In this document: piece after piece, positions 13,326 through 25,000 of the stretch
How positions within the stretch are numbered: the stretch's first letter is position 1
Layout: the number at the start of each line of letters is the position of its first letter
Assembly: GCA_964023205.1 (NCBI GenBank)
Contig: OZ026851.1
Coordinates: forward strand, 9,279,637-9,343,636
DNA: 64,000 bases
Reading direction: 5' to 3'
Source of the DNA: Lutraria lutraria
Taxonomy: Eukaryota > Mollusca > Bivalvia > Venerida > Mactridae
The notes under the pieces: model-generated
Told to the model about the DNA's origin: nothing
Databases searched by the model: none
Seen by the model: the letters and a program-made list of their open reading frames with translations, nothing else
Made by a program: the position numbers and the translations under genes

Positions 13326-14384
13326 GCCTGTCCCCCAAAACAGGGGATGTGCTATCATAGCAAAGTTATCTCATAGTCTTTGGCTTTGCATCACAACAGT
13401 AAATTTGTGAAACAACATAAATTATTGTAACGTACATGTAACACCCTGAAGCTAGTCTATAGTATATCTGTGTTTACAGAAAATTATGGCATTCAAATGA
13501 AAATGACCAAATATTGCATCATTAATTCATTATAGGGTATTTACAATACTACCTGAGGTAAATAAATTATTCAATAAACAAGTAAACAAGTCATGGATCA
13601 AAGGAGATAAATAAGCACAAAAATACTATGTCAATATTTAGTAGAAAGGGCCTTCTCCTTGCCAACAGCGCTAAAAGGGATTTTGTTGTATACTGTTGTA
13701 TTGAATACTTCTGGGCTTACTGTTAAGCTGATTTATGATACTTACTCCTAGAGTATTCCTGACATAATGGCCAGTTAATGCTAAAATAAAATCAAATGAG
13801 TATGTAACACTGTTTTTTGCTAGCCACTTGAAGAGTGTGCAATTCCTTCAATTCTTGGTTTAATATTTTTGTCCATAAGAGAATCTATCTATAATGGTGG
13901 TTTTATACAACATTATGAAAAAAAACTGACAAACAATTTCTTGTACATCTTGTATTGAGATTCAAAAAAGTGAAATATGAAGTGAAGAAATGTAGAAGAA
14001 ATTGTGTTAACATAAAAATTGCATATTTGTCATCACTGAACTACTCATAGTATAATGATCCCATCATGAATATGAACATTAACATGGAACACTGCATTCT
14101 TTGGTTCATTTAGGCCTAAATATCTGTGAATAGTTAAACGTTTACATACCTCATTTCTAAACATTGTTCACTAATAAAAGGTAAAAACAAGATTTTTTAT
14201 TGCCTTTAAAATATGTGTATTCACAATGCAGTACAAATAATATTATATATTGTTTCGCAATCAATCTGAAAAATATAATTTAGCCTTTTAATGGGAAAAT
14301 AGCTCAGATATTACAATTAATGATAAGAATGATACTTTTTTAATTAAAAAAATGCCGATATCCAAATATTATTATCTATTTTCA
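13326..14384. other. Intergenic sequence, nothing recognised
   Basis: AT-rich sequence without a supported exon or recognisable repeat family. Confidence 0.5.
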
Positions 14385-14716
14385 GGGCCCTCATTTGACG
14401 TTTTTTGGGGCCGAAATTCGGCTCCATTCCCCTCCTAAAATCATATACTTTTTTCCCCTATTTTTGAAAAAAATTCCCCTTCCTTTTTTTTTTTTTTTGC
14501 TTAAATGATTCATATTAAGTTATTAACCTTTGATTAATAGTATATTAATGTATGTTGTATATTTAAATACAGCCATTTTAAGCTTAAAAGGCTTATTGCA
14601 GGGTTACACGGCAGTTGAAAAAGATCCCCTGAAATTCCCCTTTTTCCTCAAAATGACGCAAAATTCCCCTACCTGAGGGCCCCGGGCCCCTTCCCCTAAA
14701 GTGCAGCTAGGGCCCT
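14384..14716. mobile_element. Nonautonomous hAT-like inverted-repeat element
   Basis: The ends are CAGGGCCCTCATTTG and, inverted, CTAGGGCCCTG. The interior is rich in TTCCCCT and its relatives. CAGGGCC-type ends are typical of hAT elements. The flanking T-rich sequence hides any 8-bp target duplication, so the superfamily is inferred from the ends alone. Confidence 0.55.
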
Positions 14717-14973
14717 GATTTTTCTTTTGAAACTTATATGACATAGTACTTCATCGTTCGGCTAGAAAAAGGTCAAGTTTGCTGGTACTAACAAAAAATA
14801 GGGCTAGCAGGGTGCTAACTTTTTTCTAGACATATTTTAAATCCTTTCTTATTTTGAAGTAGAGGTTTGCCCCTAGTAAATATTTTTGTGCTTAAGGGTT
14901 TGCAGTTAGAAATTTCAGGGTCTAAGCCAAAAAATAGAATTAGTCGTGTAACCAGAAACGCAACTATTTTTTT

Positions 14974-15214
14974 CAGGCCCCAAAGTTATAAAACTTGAGA
15001 ACAGTCTCTGAGATCAAATCTTAATTTCAATCTCAAAGTATTAGGGTTGAAATGATGGAGCTGATTAATGTTTAAATACATGTTCAGATCAATTATACTG
15101 TCAGACTAATGTAACTTTTTTATTATTCTTGTATGATCGTAATTAACTTAAAAACAATAAAATACAAGATATGATATTTGAGACAGATCTCAAGTTTTAT
15201 AACCTCAGGTCCTG
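14974..15214. mobile_element. MITE with inverted repeats of about 27 bp
   Basis: Left end CAGGCCCC followed by AAGTTATAAAACTTGAGA. The right end read inverted is CAGGACCTG followed by AGGTTATAAAACTTGAGA. It is 241 bp long with no coding capacity. I could not define a target duplication. Confidence 0.65.
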
Positions 15215-15367
15215 GTCTTATGATTCATGTATTTTTACCGATGCTGATCAGATCATCAAACATGAGATGTACGTCCCAAATTAAAGACGCAGTAACTAGT
15301 AAATTAAATGTCAGTTAACATGGTTACATCTTCAATTAATTTTTTTCACAACTTAAACATTCAGATA

Positions 15368-16555
15368 TACGAGGGGTGATCGAAAATTAATGAGACTGGG
15401 TCTAGCATTTCAACGGTATTTGGAGTAGAATTTTGAAACAAAGACAGCATTATTCCCAATCTTTATTCAGCCCGTATACCAAATATCAATTTCATTGCAT
15501 TAAAATTGTTCAAATCCCGCCGGTTTAAAAGAGGTACATCATGTCGGAGCGGGGCAATCTGATATTGATACACGACGTCGAGCGACATCGTCTTCCTAAT
15601 GTTTCCTTTAACGACGTCTTTCTTTCTCAAAATATTCGCCCGACCTGAAATACATTTACGGTGTCTATCAATGCATTGTGCATACATGTCTTTATACCAC
15701 TGTGAGTCAAGACTAGAAACAACATTCTGTGCTGCATAAGAAAGTTCAGTAAAAGAATCAAATCTGTTACCTCTCAAAGCTGATTTAAGTACCGGGAAAA
15801 CACACACAAAATATCTGTTTTCCTGCCGATTTGGAGACACATGCCTTATTAAGGGGTGGAGATGCTTGTGTTTTTCCATTGTTTTGATTATTCCTTAGTT
15901 TCTTGGGTCATATAAAAACAGGCGATCCGCATAAATAACGTCCTTATTTGACTTGATCAATTTGACGTCAATATTTGTTTTCCGCCCTCGTCCCGATTCA
16001 TCTTCCAATCTTATCTGCCCTTCCTTAAAGCATCGGTGCCATCTAAAAACCAGAGCCCGTGAAACAGATGATTTATAGATGTCTTCTGCATAATTTCATA
16101 AGTCTGTGTAGGTATGCTGCCAAGTTCAGCTAAAGATTTATTACTGCCTGATTTTCTAGCGGACTTTTAGACGTCATTTGTGAATATTTGTTATCTCAGC
16201 AACGGTTGCCTGTTTATCTGTTGTTTACGAATGGTTACATATATGACGTCAACATTTTCAACACATATGCATAAGACATCATATAAGTCGGGTACAAAAT
16301 TGCACAACATTCATACATTCATATTTTACATTCTTTTCATAAAGAATCTAGCCATTTGTTTCACGTGCCCCTCTCATTCATTCATGGGTTACTATAGCAA
16401 CGCGTCGGGTGCATTTATACATGTCAAAAGTTATTATTTTTTCAGTATATCGTAGATAAATATTTGATCTTTATGTTCACAGAGTATCACAGTGCTAAAT
16501 TCAAAGATACAATTTTGCAAAGAAAAGTCTCATTAATTCTCGATCACCCCTCGTA
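15368..16555 (-). mobile_element. Mariner-type element, internally deleted
   Basis: Terminal inverted repeats of about 27 bp, CGAGGGGTGATCGAAAATTA at the left and its complement ending TCACCCCTCG at the right, both bordered by TA. The element is about 1.18 kb. Transposase remnants read on the minus strand. The end sequence, TA target and protein motifs together identify the mariner group of the IS630-Tc1-mariner superfamily. Confidence 0.88.
15463..16160 (-). pseudogene. Mariner transposase remnant lacking the catalytic core
   Basis: Around 15930-16150 the minus strand keeps the N-terminal helix-turn-helix region: KSLAELGSIPTQTYEI, then, in another frame, RWHRCFKEGQIRLEDESGRG. At 15463-15879 it keeps the C-terminal part, including FPVLKSALRGNRFDSF and YAQCIDRHRKCI. 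The central segment that should hold the catalytic Asp triad is absent between them, and the N-terminal part is frameshifted. It cannot encode an active transposase. The element could still be moved by a related transposase if its ends are intact. Confidence 0.85.
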
Positions 16556-17525
16556 TATTAGTATAATACTATAATAGTTTCAGTATTTGATTAAGTACAA
16601 GTTAAAATGTGATTTTCATAACATTGGAAACTTTAGTAGGAATAAAATGGTAAATAATTAATTCTTGCCCCCACATAGAATTTTACATAGAGTTTAAATT
16701 AAACGGAAAAAATGTTAGAAAGAAATATAAAGTGGTCGACCTATCGAAATTAATCTATAGATAGAATATTTTATTAACCAGTCAAACAAAACATTATCGA
16801 ATGGCCAGTAAAACTCATTCTAACACAATGTTTACTTTTCAACTTATACACAATCTTTACCAATCAAACAATGTAACATAGCCACTGGGTGAACATAAAG
16901 ACAAATATTAACTGTTGATGGTCAGATAAAATGCTCACATGTTTGTAGATGATTTGATAAAATTGTCTGCACACATATTGCACATACTTAATATAATTAC
17001 ATCAATGATCATATAAATCAGCTTTATAGAGTGGAATATGAAATGGCAGACTTAGTTATTTCTTTATTTACTATTAAGATAAAACTACCTGATTTACCTA
17101 ACGGAGGAAATTAGATTCTACAAGTAAAAAAATGTTTTACAATTTTTGATAGACATTTTTCAATTTTGAGTTTGCATCAAATCCTCATTAAACATAATAT
17201 TCATTACAGTTTATTTATAATCTCAGCACATGTATACATTATGTGATATGAGGTTATTATTAGCTCTACACATTCAGCTTTTTGGATGGCCGATTTCATG
17301 AACAAATTCGGAAGGGCCATCCTTTCAGCCTGTGCGGGTCGGGGCCAAGTAGAAAAATTATCTCGTCATCACAAACAGTCTAATTAGTGGGACTAAATAA
17401 TCATTTGTTAAGTCAATGATAAAAAGCTATGATCAGAAATAGTTTGTTGCGTTCTTCACAAATGACTTTTTCAACTACTGGAGATTTTATCTTGTAAATG
17501 CACAACTTTTATCAGACAGAATGAA
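16556..17525. other. Intergenic sequence with a solitary family-D-like end
   Basis: No exon recognised. At 17077-17091, AGATAAAACTACCTG matches one arm of the mini-element at 34246-34275 but has no facing partner. Near 17283-17321 is a short inverted pair, GGATGGCC and GGCCATCC. Confidence 0.5.
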
Positions 17526-17577
17526 CTTTTACCAAGGACTTAAATACATACATATGTATATACGTCCTTGCTTTTAC
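17526..17577. mobile_element. 38-bp palindromic mini-element with 7-bp target duplication (family A)
   Basis: The core 17533-17570 starts CAAGGACTTAAATACATAC and ends ATATGTATATACGTCCTTG. The flanks CTTTTAC at 17526-17532 and 17571-17577 are identical. Its ends match those of the longer family-A elements at 26155-26594 and 32123-33148, so this is a family-A element reduced to its termini. Confidence 0.85.
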
Positions 17578-17849
17578 CAAACAACTTTAGACAAGTTGCC
17601 TGCTCCAGATTTCGCCTGACCATCTGACAGACCGTGTCAAGACCGTGTCAAGCAGTTTGTGATTTTATCTTCACGTAAAGGAACACTGCGATATTTCATA
17701 AATTATAAAGAAGTAATTATCTTACAAGACATAAGAAAGATATGACAGACTTACAAGTTTCAGTAATACGTTAATTTAATTAGACTTAGAAGAAAAATAT
17801 CATACTTTTTCGACTGCATAATGAAAGTAACTAAAGTTTAATTAATCCG

Positions 17850-18064
17850 TATCATATTGAGTAACTTCCCTTGGTTTATTCAGCACCATTTGTAAAATTT
17901 ATTTTTTACGCACAGTTACCTCCCTTTTATAAATAACGACATTGAAAAGCATATCGTGAAAGGAAAGTGATTACTATGCTGTGACTTATGTTCACTTATT
18001 TCAGATAAGTTGTCACCTATCTGACATCATATCACGAACAAATAAATAGTAGTAAAAACACAGG
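17850..18064 (+). promoter_or_regulatory. Possible noncoding first exon and promoter of the BTB gene
   Basis: A strong donor-like CAGG|GTAAGT ends at 18064, about 1 kb upstream of the first coding exon, which begins just after a TTTTTTTACAG acceptor. A noncoding exon ending here would fit. I see no TATA box. This is inference from the two splice signals only. Confidence 0.35.
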
Positions 18065-18095
18065 GTAAGTCAGTATATTGATATTTATTATCTTA

Positions 18096-18140
18096 TTTAA
18101 TGCAGGGATGCTATATTACATATAGCATCCCTGTTTAATG
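18096..18140. mobile_element. 31-bp palindromic mini-element with 7-bp target duplication (family B)
   Basis: The core 18103-18133 has perfect 14-bp arms, CAGGGATGCTATAT and ATATAGCATCCCTG, around TAC. TTTAATG repeats exactly at 18096-18102 and 18134-18140. No longer family-B copy is evident in the window. It lies just after the possible first-exon donor of the BTB gene. Confidence 0.8.
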
Positions 18141-18639
18141 TTAACAATTTGAAAATTGATGTTAATATTGAAATGACACTTAATTACAAGACTGGAAAGC
18201 AGATACCAATACATATACGCAGATAAATCTATGATTCACTTACTGCTATCAATAAACAGAAAAAATGTCACACAAAAACACAATATGAGCAATCCAGTGA
18301 AGGACTCATTTTCTAGCTTGATTAAGACGTAACTATATGGCATTGATATACATATGTAAGTAGTTTTCACATTGTGTCACTATTACGTTTCACTGTATGT
18401 CAATAACACGATTTTCGGACAAGGTCTTGCACAATTGAAAACACACGAACATATTTATGGATATAGAACTATTTAAATGATCATTGCATATTTTATACAT
18501 TTAATGAACATATATTTTCATTTTATGCGTCATGGCATACATTTGACGTAAGCATTTCGTAGTATTACTGTAAATACACCCGTCAACGCGCATGATAGTA
18601 TTGATACTCAGTTTATTTTTCATTCAATGAACAAAACCC

Positions 18640-18717
18640 GTTTATTAAGAGCACCAGGTTTATCTCGAGCAATAAGTCTGGTCCGATGACTCCTCAAAAT
18701 AACGAGGTTTTACTGTA
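18640..18717. mobile_element. Pogo-like element end (fragment)
   Basis: AACGAGGTTTTACTGTA at about 18700-18717, read inverted, is TACAGTAAAACCTCG, the same kind of end as the pogo-like element at 22962-25718. The other boundary is not clear. Confidence 0.4.
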
Positions 18718-19032
18718 ATTAGTTGTAAAATACCGATGCATTATCTTGACTTTATCATGAAAGCAATGTTTTTGAAAAATCTGCTGAACTTAATTCTGAA
18801 ATCCATTTTCAAATTTATAAAATCATGTTTATCTTCTATGTTTGTGCATGGCTTATTTGATATTCTTTCTTGAAAACAAAAATCAATCAGCTGATTTAAC
18901 AGCATTGTGTGGATGTTACTGACCTTTGTTGGACAGAGCTGTGCTCAGACACTGTTGTTAAATTTATGTGACTGACTTGATTAAGCAATGATAATTTTAA
19001 TTTCACGTCAGCACAATTAATTTTTTTACAGA

Positions 19033-22000
19033 ATGGCTGAAATCTTAGAAAGTATTGAAGACTGGCAGGCTGGAAGAAGTGTAACAGATTGTAACAAGTT
19101 CATGTTACAAAATGAGATAAATTGTGATGTCACATTTCTTCTTGGACAGAAAAAGGAACCAGTCAAAGCTCATAAATACATACTTATTAGCAGAAGTTCA
19201 GTATTCCAGTCTATATTTTGTGGCTCAATAGATGGAGACAGTAACAACACCATACCAGTCTCAGATATTCAGACTGACACATTCAAGACCCTATTAATGC
19301 AAGTATTACTTCCCTTTTATGAATAACTGCATTTAAGAGCATATCTTCAGAGAAAGAAAAGTGATTTCCATGTCGTGAGTGCAAGGGTTTGTAACCTAGC
19401 TATCTGGGTTTGATTCCCGGTCGCAGCAGGTCATACCCTTCCATGTTGGGTTTCCTCCAAATGTGGAAAAGTTGCTGTTTCCTTGTGGAAGGGTAAGTAA
19501 AAATTCAGTCCAGGAAAACATGCTTGGTGAATCGGCCGCAGTTTATACATATAACTGAAAAATTGTGGAAAAACGACGTTAAACCCAAGTAAATGAATCA
19601 ATTGTGAACACAATGTCAGTTCCACATAATGTTGGTGTACTCACTAATGAATGAGGGAATGGTATAATCTTATTACAAGTCCAAGTATTGTTTAATGTTG
19701 ATTGCTAATTTTATATGTATAACTTAATAAGTACAGATTTGTTTGTTTGTGTCCATGTCTGATGTACAATGTAATGTTATATCAGTTTATTATATTATCT
19801 ATTAATAAACACATTTTGATTTGGTTAAAGCCTGATTCAATGTGACACATGAATGTCTTTTTCATTGATGTAATATAATATTTAGTGGGCCATTGAATAT
19901 GATGTGATATTCATCGGCAGAATGACATAATGACCTCAGCTAGTGAGGTCATTATGGCATTATGCCAGTGAACATTAAAACATATTCAGTGGCTAACTAG
20001 TCAATAACTGTATAATACTTACTGATTTTTGCTCAAGGTCAGAGAATATTTGGACTTCATAATGTTGAGTTTTTTTTTCCATATGAGTATATTTATTTTT
20101 GCAGGTTCTTGTATTGTGAACAAGCCAACATAGCTTCAAGTAATATCAAAAGAATTCTCTACGCTGCTAAGAAATATGCTGTCAGGGGTTTGGTGGACAA
20201 ATGTTTGACATTTCTTGAATCTTCGATGCATTCCGATAATGTTTGTAACATATTAGAACAGGTTTGTGTTTGATTTTTTAGAATAAACAAGACCCTATTT
20301 TAACCTAACTTATAGATTTTTTAAACTAGATTTGTATGATCGGTAGCATGAATTGATCATATGATCCAAGTTCATGGAAGCTTGCTTTGCATTGGAAGTA
20401 AATTTGAAGATTTAGGAATTTGTAAATACTCTGTTGTGTTCATTTTTATATTACATGGGTACAGGTCTTTATCATGAAGTGGCAGACTCCACATCTTACA
20501 GCTCATTATGCTTTTGCCTTTACAGTAAATTTAATATATGGTAATTACAGTCAAATCTGGGAGCAAAGGGCACCCTTGGAAAAGACAAAATTTAGCCTTT
20601 ACTGACAGGTGGCCATATTTGGAGAGGTCATTTTGTTCTAAATAACCAATAATGTTTTTTAAAAGAATGGCCAGTATGCACAGGGTAGCCATTATTTGGA
20701 AGAGGCCACTAACCCAGGTTTTACTGTATACATGTTGTAAAACTATGTTCATATTTTCAGGTTCATTTATACGATGGAAAGAATCTGGAAGCTAAATGTA
20801 TCAACTTTATACATGAAAATGCTCAGGAAGTTCTTAAATCTGCCGCATTTACAGATTTATGTCCATCGTGTGTGGAACAAATTGTTAAAGGTATATCAAG
20901 ACTACATACTTTAAGATGTTTTATCAGGCAAAGCAAATAATCATCTATTTCTTTTTTGTGTGTTTTACACAATCATGCTTTCAACAGTATTTCATCCATA
21001 TCGCTTTGACAGTATTCTTTGATTCTGTACCAGTACTTACCTTGTTCTCTGCAGGTTACTACCAACCTTTACACACAAACCACTGAAATTAGTGGCGGCC
21101 GGTGGGTGATGATGCCCTTAGTCATATTCTTGACTAAATAACCACGAGGAAGATGACATGTGTCATGCTACTTATTTGAACCTACAGACCTGAGTTCTAT
21201 ATACATGTACATCTCTTTAAAAAAACAACATCTCAAACCCTTTTTAAACAAGAGAACAAAACAAAAAACAGCAGAAACATAATCTTGTTGATTTCAGTGA
21301 ACAAATAAACACCATTGTATAAAATCAACTTGGTGAACATCTGAGGTCAGACATTCGACTAAGGGATGATTGGTGGTCCAGCAGTAACATGCTGGACTAC
21401 TGAATGAAAGGCCATAGGTTTGAATCTTGGTTCCACCTTTTGAATTTCTTAGGAACGCTTTTTCAGACTCCCCATCCCACTACCAAGCTAAGTATCGTTT
21501 CTAGAAAATCACAGGAAAAGTGTGTGTTGTGTGTATCGGTGCTTTACATGATAAAGAACCAAAAATCAGGAAAAACTATTTCAAATAAGAGTAGGGATAT
21601 AAATGCTCGGTTCTCCTGTATCTTCTCTCCCGTCTCTCTGGAGCGGCTCTGAATTGACCCTAGCTGTCGAAAGGGCCGTTAACTTGGTGCATTTAGAATT
21701 AAGGCAAAATGATGATAAATTAGAAGCTTGTAAAGAAAAAAGCCGACGAAGAAAGTTTCAGCCAAAAATTCATCCAATTAAAAATAAAATCATAAAAAAT
21801 ATGTATTTGTGACACGCATACATTTAGTCATGGACATTTTTGGGTGGAAGTGATTTATTATTCATAGCTTTGATTTATGCAGCTCGTACCTAAACTAGTC
21901 ATTTTATGACCCAAGTTCTTCTTGCAATTATCCATTATATATTGTTTTACATATACACCTAGCACATTTTTACACTTTCATAGAATGTTTGTCAGTTGTA

Positions 22001-25000
22001 GGGTATGCCCAGATAAAGACACATAATTATGAGACTATGAGATCATATGAACACTTTATTTTACATATCAAGTTGCAATGCTTTTATTATTGCTTATTTT
22101 TTCTTTTAGCTGATGAAATGGTGATTGAAGAAAGACTAGTTTATGAATCTTTGATCAAATGGGGAGAGAAAGAATGTAAACGACGAAATTTAGAAGTAAG
22201 ATATAAAATTGTCATTCATGTAATAAATTAAATGTGCTATTAATAGTCAATACTGTAAGAATGAAAGTATTACACTGCTATTGTAAAGTAATGTGGAGAA
22301 TTTGGGTAACGGTTATTGAATAAGTTTGTTTCTCAACTAGTATGCACTTGAAATACAATGCACAAGATTTTAATGTCCTTCTTTGATATATTAAATGAAG
22401 TTGGTCCATATTAATCATCCAACTATACTGGAATTTATTACATTGACACATGATTTGTTGAATTTGTAAAACACTGACTAACTTGTGAAAAATGTTAAAT
22501 GTATCTTAATAATCTGTACAAATTCTACACATTTATTTTCATTCATTTAAGAACTGTTTATGACACAGTTAGTACTGATCTTGTGAAAAGTATGCATTTT
22601 ATGAGGTGATTTTTCAGGTGACTGATGAAAATCTACGTACAGCTCTTGGCCAATCACTTTTTCACATCCGATTCCCACTTCTAGACGCAGTCTACTTTAC
22701 TAATGCCATCACAACACGAGACATTTTGAACGAGAGTGAAGTTATCGCAATATTCCAGTATTTTAATGGTAGAGCTCAACCGTCAAATTGGAAGTTTAAC
22801 ACTAGCAGACGGAGAGGGTTCTCTCTCAGTAGTGTCTTGAGGTATGACATAATATTGAGGGCTAAAGTGGAAAAAAACTAATTTTTTTTTAATTTTGAAA
22901 ATGTGAGTTATGACAGTTTTCCATTGAGCCCTTGATATCTTATTATTGGCTGAATTTTATACAGTAAAACCCCGATTATTGAATATTCGGATGTCGTTGG
23001 GCCCTGAAAAATCATTCGGATAATCCATGGTTTCGAATAATCCATTTCAGTATGATGTACTGGTTGGAAACGATAAATTCTGTACTGTCCGTATATTGCA
23101 AGGGAGTTAACTCTCATATGCAAACATGACATTACTTGAGTGATAATAAGAATAAAATAAAATGTATAACAAACACTCATTATTATACCCCCAGATATGA
23201 AATATATGGGGGCTATATTGGATTCACGCTTGACCGACGGTCGGTCGGTCGGCCGGACGGTCGGTCGGTCGGTCCGTGCGTCTGTAGACACAATTTGTCC
23301 GGAGAATTTCTCAGCAACTACTTACAGGAATTCAATAAAACTTCACAGAACTGATCAGTAGTAAGCCTAGTTGTGCTAGCTTAAAGCATTTTTCGTTCCG
23401 ATTAATTTTCACTGAGTTATACCCCTTTGTTGTTTTTATACAGTATATACAATAGGCAAATTTTGTCCGGACGATTTCTCAGCAATTACTCACGGGATCT
23501 CAATGAAACTTCACAGTAGTGATCAGTAGTAAGCCTAGTTGTGCATGCTTAAAGCAATTTTCGTTCGGATTAATTTTCACTGAGTTATAGCCCTTTGTTG
23601 TTTTTATACAGTATATACAATAGGCAAATTTTGTCCGGACAATTTCTCAGCAATTACTCACAGGATCTCAATGAAACTTGACAGAAGTGATCAGTAGTAA
23701 GCGTAGTTGTGCATGCTTAAAGCAATTTTCGTTCGGATTAATTTTCACTGAGTTATTGCCCTTTGTTGTTTTTATACAGTATATACATTAGGCAAATTTT
23801 GTCCGGACAATTTCTCAGCAACTATTCACAGGATTTCAACGAAACTTCACAGAAGTAATAAGTAGTTAGCCTAGTTGTGCATGCTTAAATCATTTTTCAT
23901 TTGGATTGATTTTCACTGAGTTATAGCTCTTTGTTTTTTTCTACAGTATATACAATAGGCAAATTTTGTCCTGACTATTTCTCATTGACTACTGCCAGGA
24001 ATTCAATAAAACTTCTCAGAAGTGATGAGTAGTTAGCCTAGTTGTGCATGCATTAAGCTTGTCTTGGTTAGTTAAATTTTCACTGAGTTATGGCCCTTTG
24101 TTGTTTTTTATACAGTGTATATACAATATCTCAGTAACTACTCATAGGAATTCAATGAAACTTCACAGAAGTTATAAAAAGTAAGCCAAGTTGTGCATGC
24201 AATAACCAGGTTTTGTTTGGATTAATTTTCACTGAGTTATGGCCCTTTGTTTTATACAATTAGGTAAATTTTGTCCGTACTATTTCTCAGCAACTACATG
24301 CAGGAATTCAGTGAAACTTCTTAGAAGTGATAAGTAGTTTGCCAAGTTGTGCATGTCCACAATAGGTTTTGTCCAAGTAAATTTTAATGAGTTATGGCCC
24401 TTTGTTATTTTTTATATAATGTATATTTAGAAACTGGTCAGGATATATCTAAGCAACAATTTGCAGGTATTAAAAAAATGAAAATGCATTATATTTTCCT
24501 CTGTAAAATGTAACAATAACTGTGTCAAGGCCGCATCTGGGGGTATTCATCACCTTTAGTGATAGTTCTAGTTTATCCTTGTTTTATGAATGTACATAAT
24601 TATGAGTTAACATATGAAACAACAAATCTTGTTAAATAAATACCCGCGTATTTATGGATTATGCACGACACAATCCGACACAATAATATGTCATTCTCAC
24701 TTCACTTACTAACAATCGACTAGGCATTGCTATTGTCACATTCTAAAACAAAAAAGAATCGAAGACGTAATGTTTTATGTTTGGTACATTTTTTCACTAA
24801 ATCATCATATTCTAGTTAGTTTTGTTTAATTGTGTTCGAATCAGTTTTTTAAATTTTGAATGAAGCCGAAAAGGACAAGTTCAAATATGGGTCACCTAGG
24901 GTCAAAAACCAGGTCACAAGGTCAAATCTTAGGAAAACCTTATTAACACTGTAGATGTCAAATTTTGATCGTATCTTCACCAAACCTAGTCAGAATGTTT

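Noticed and set aside
19299..19326. BTB protein ending at a stop shortly after the BTB core
   Set aside because: The extension VLLPFYE is intron read-through. The conserved FLYCEQ continuation is found in the next exon in the proper phase through a GC donor.
19916..19966. Fifth palindromic mini-element
   Set aside because: It starts CA and ends TG, but the flanks do not contain a 7-bp direct repeat and the stem is longer. Reported as a hairpin only.
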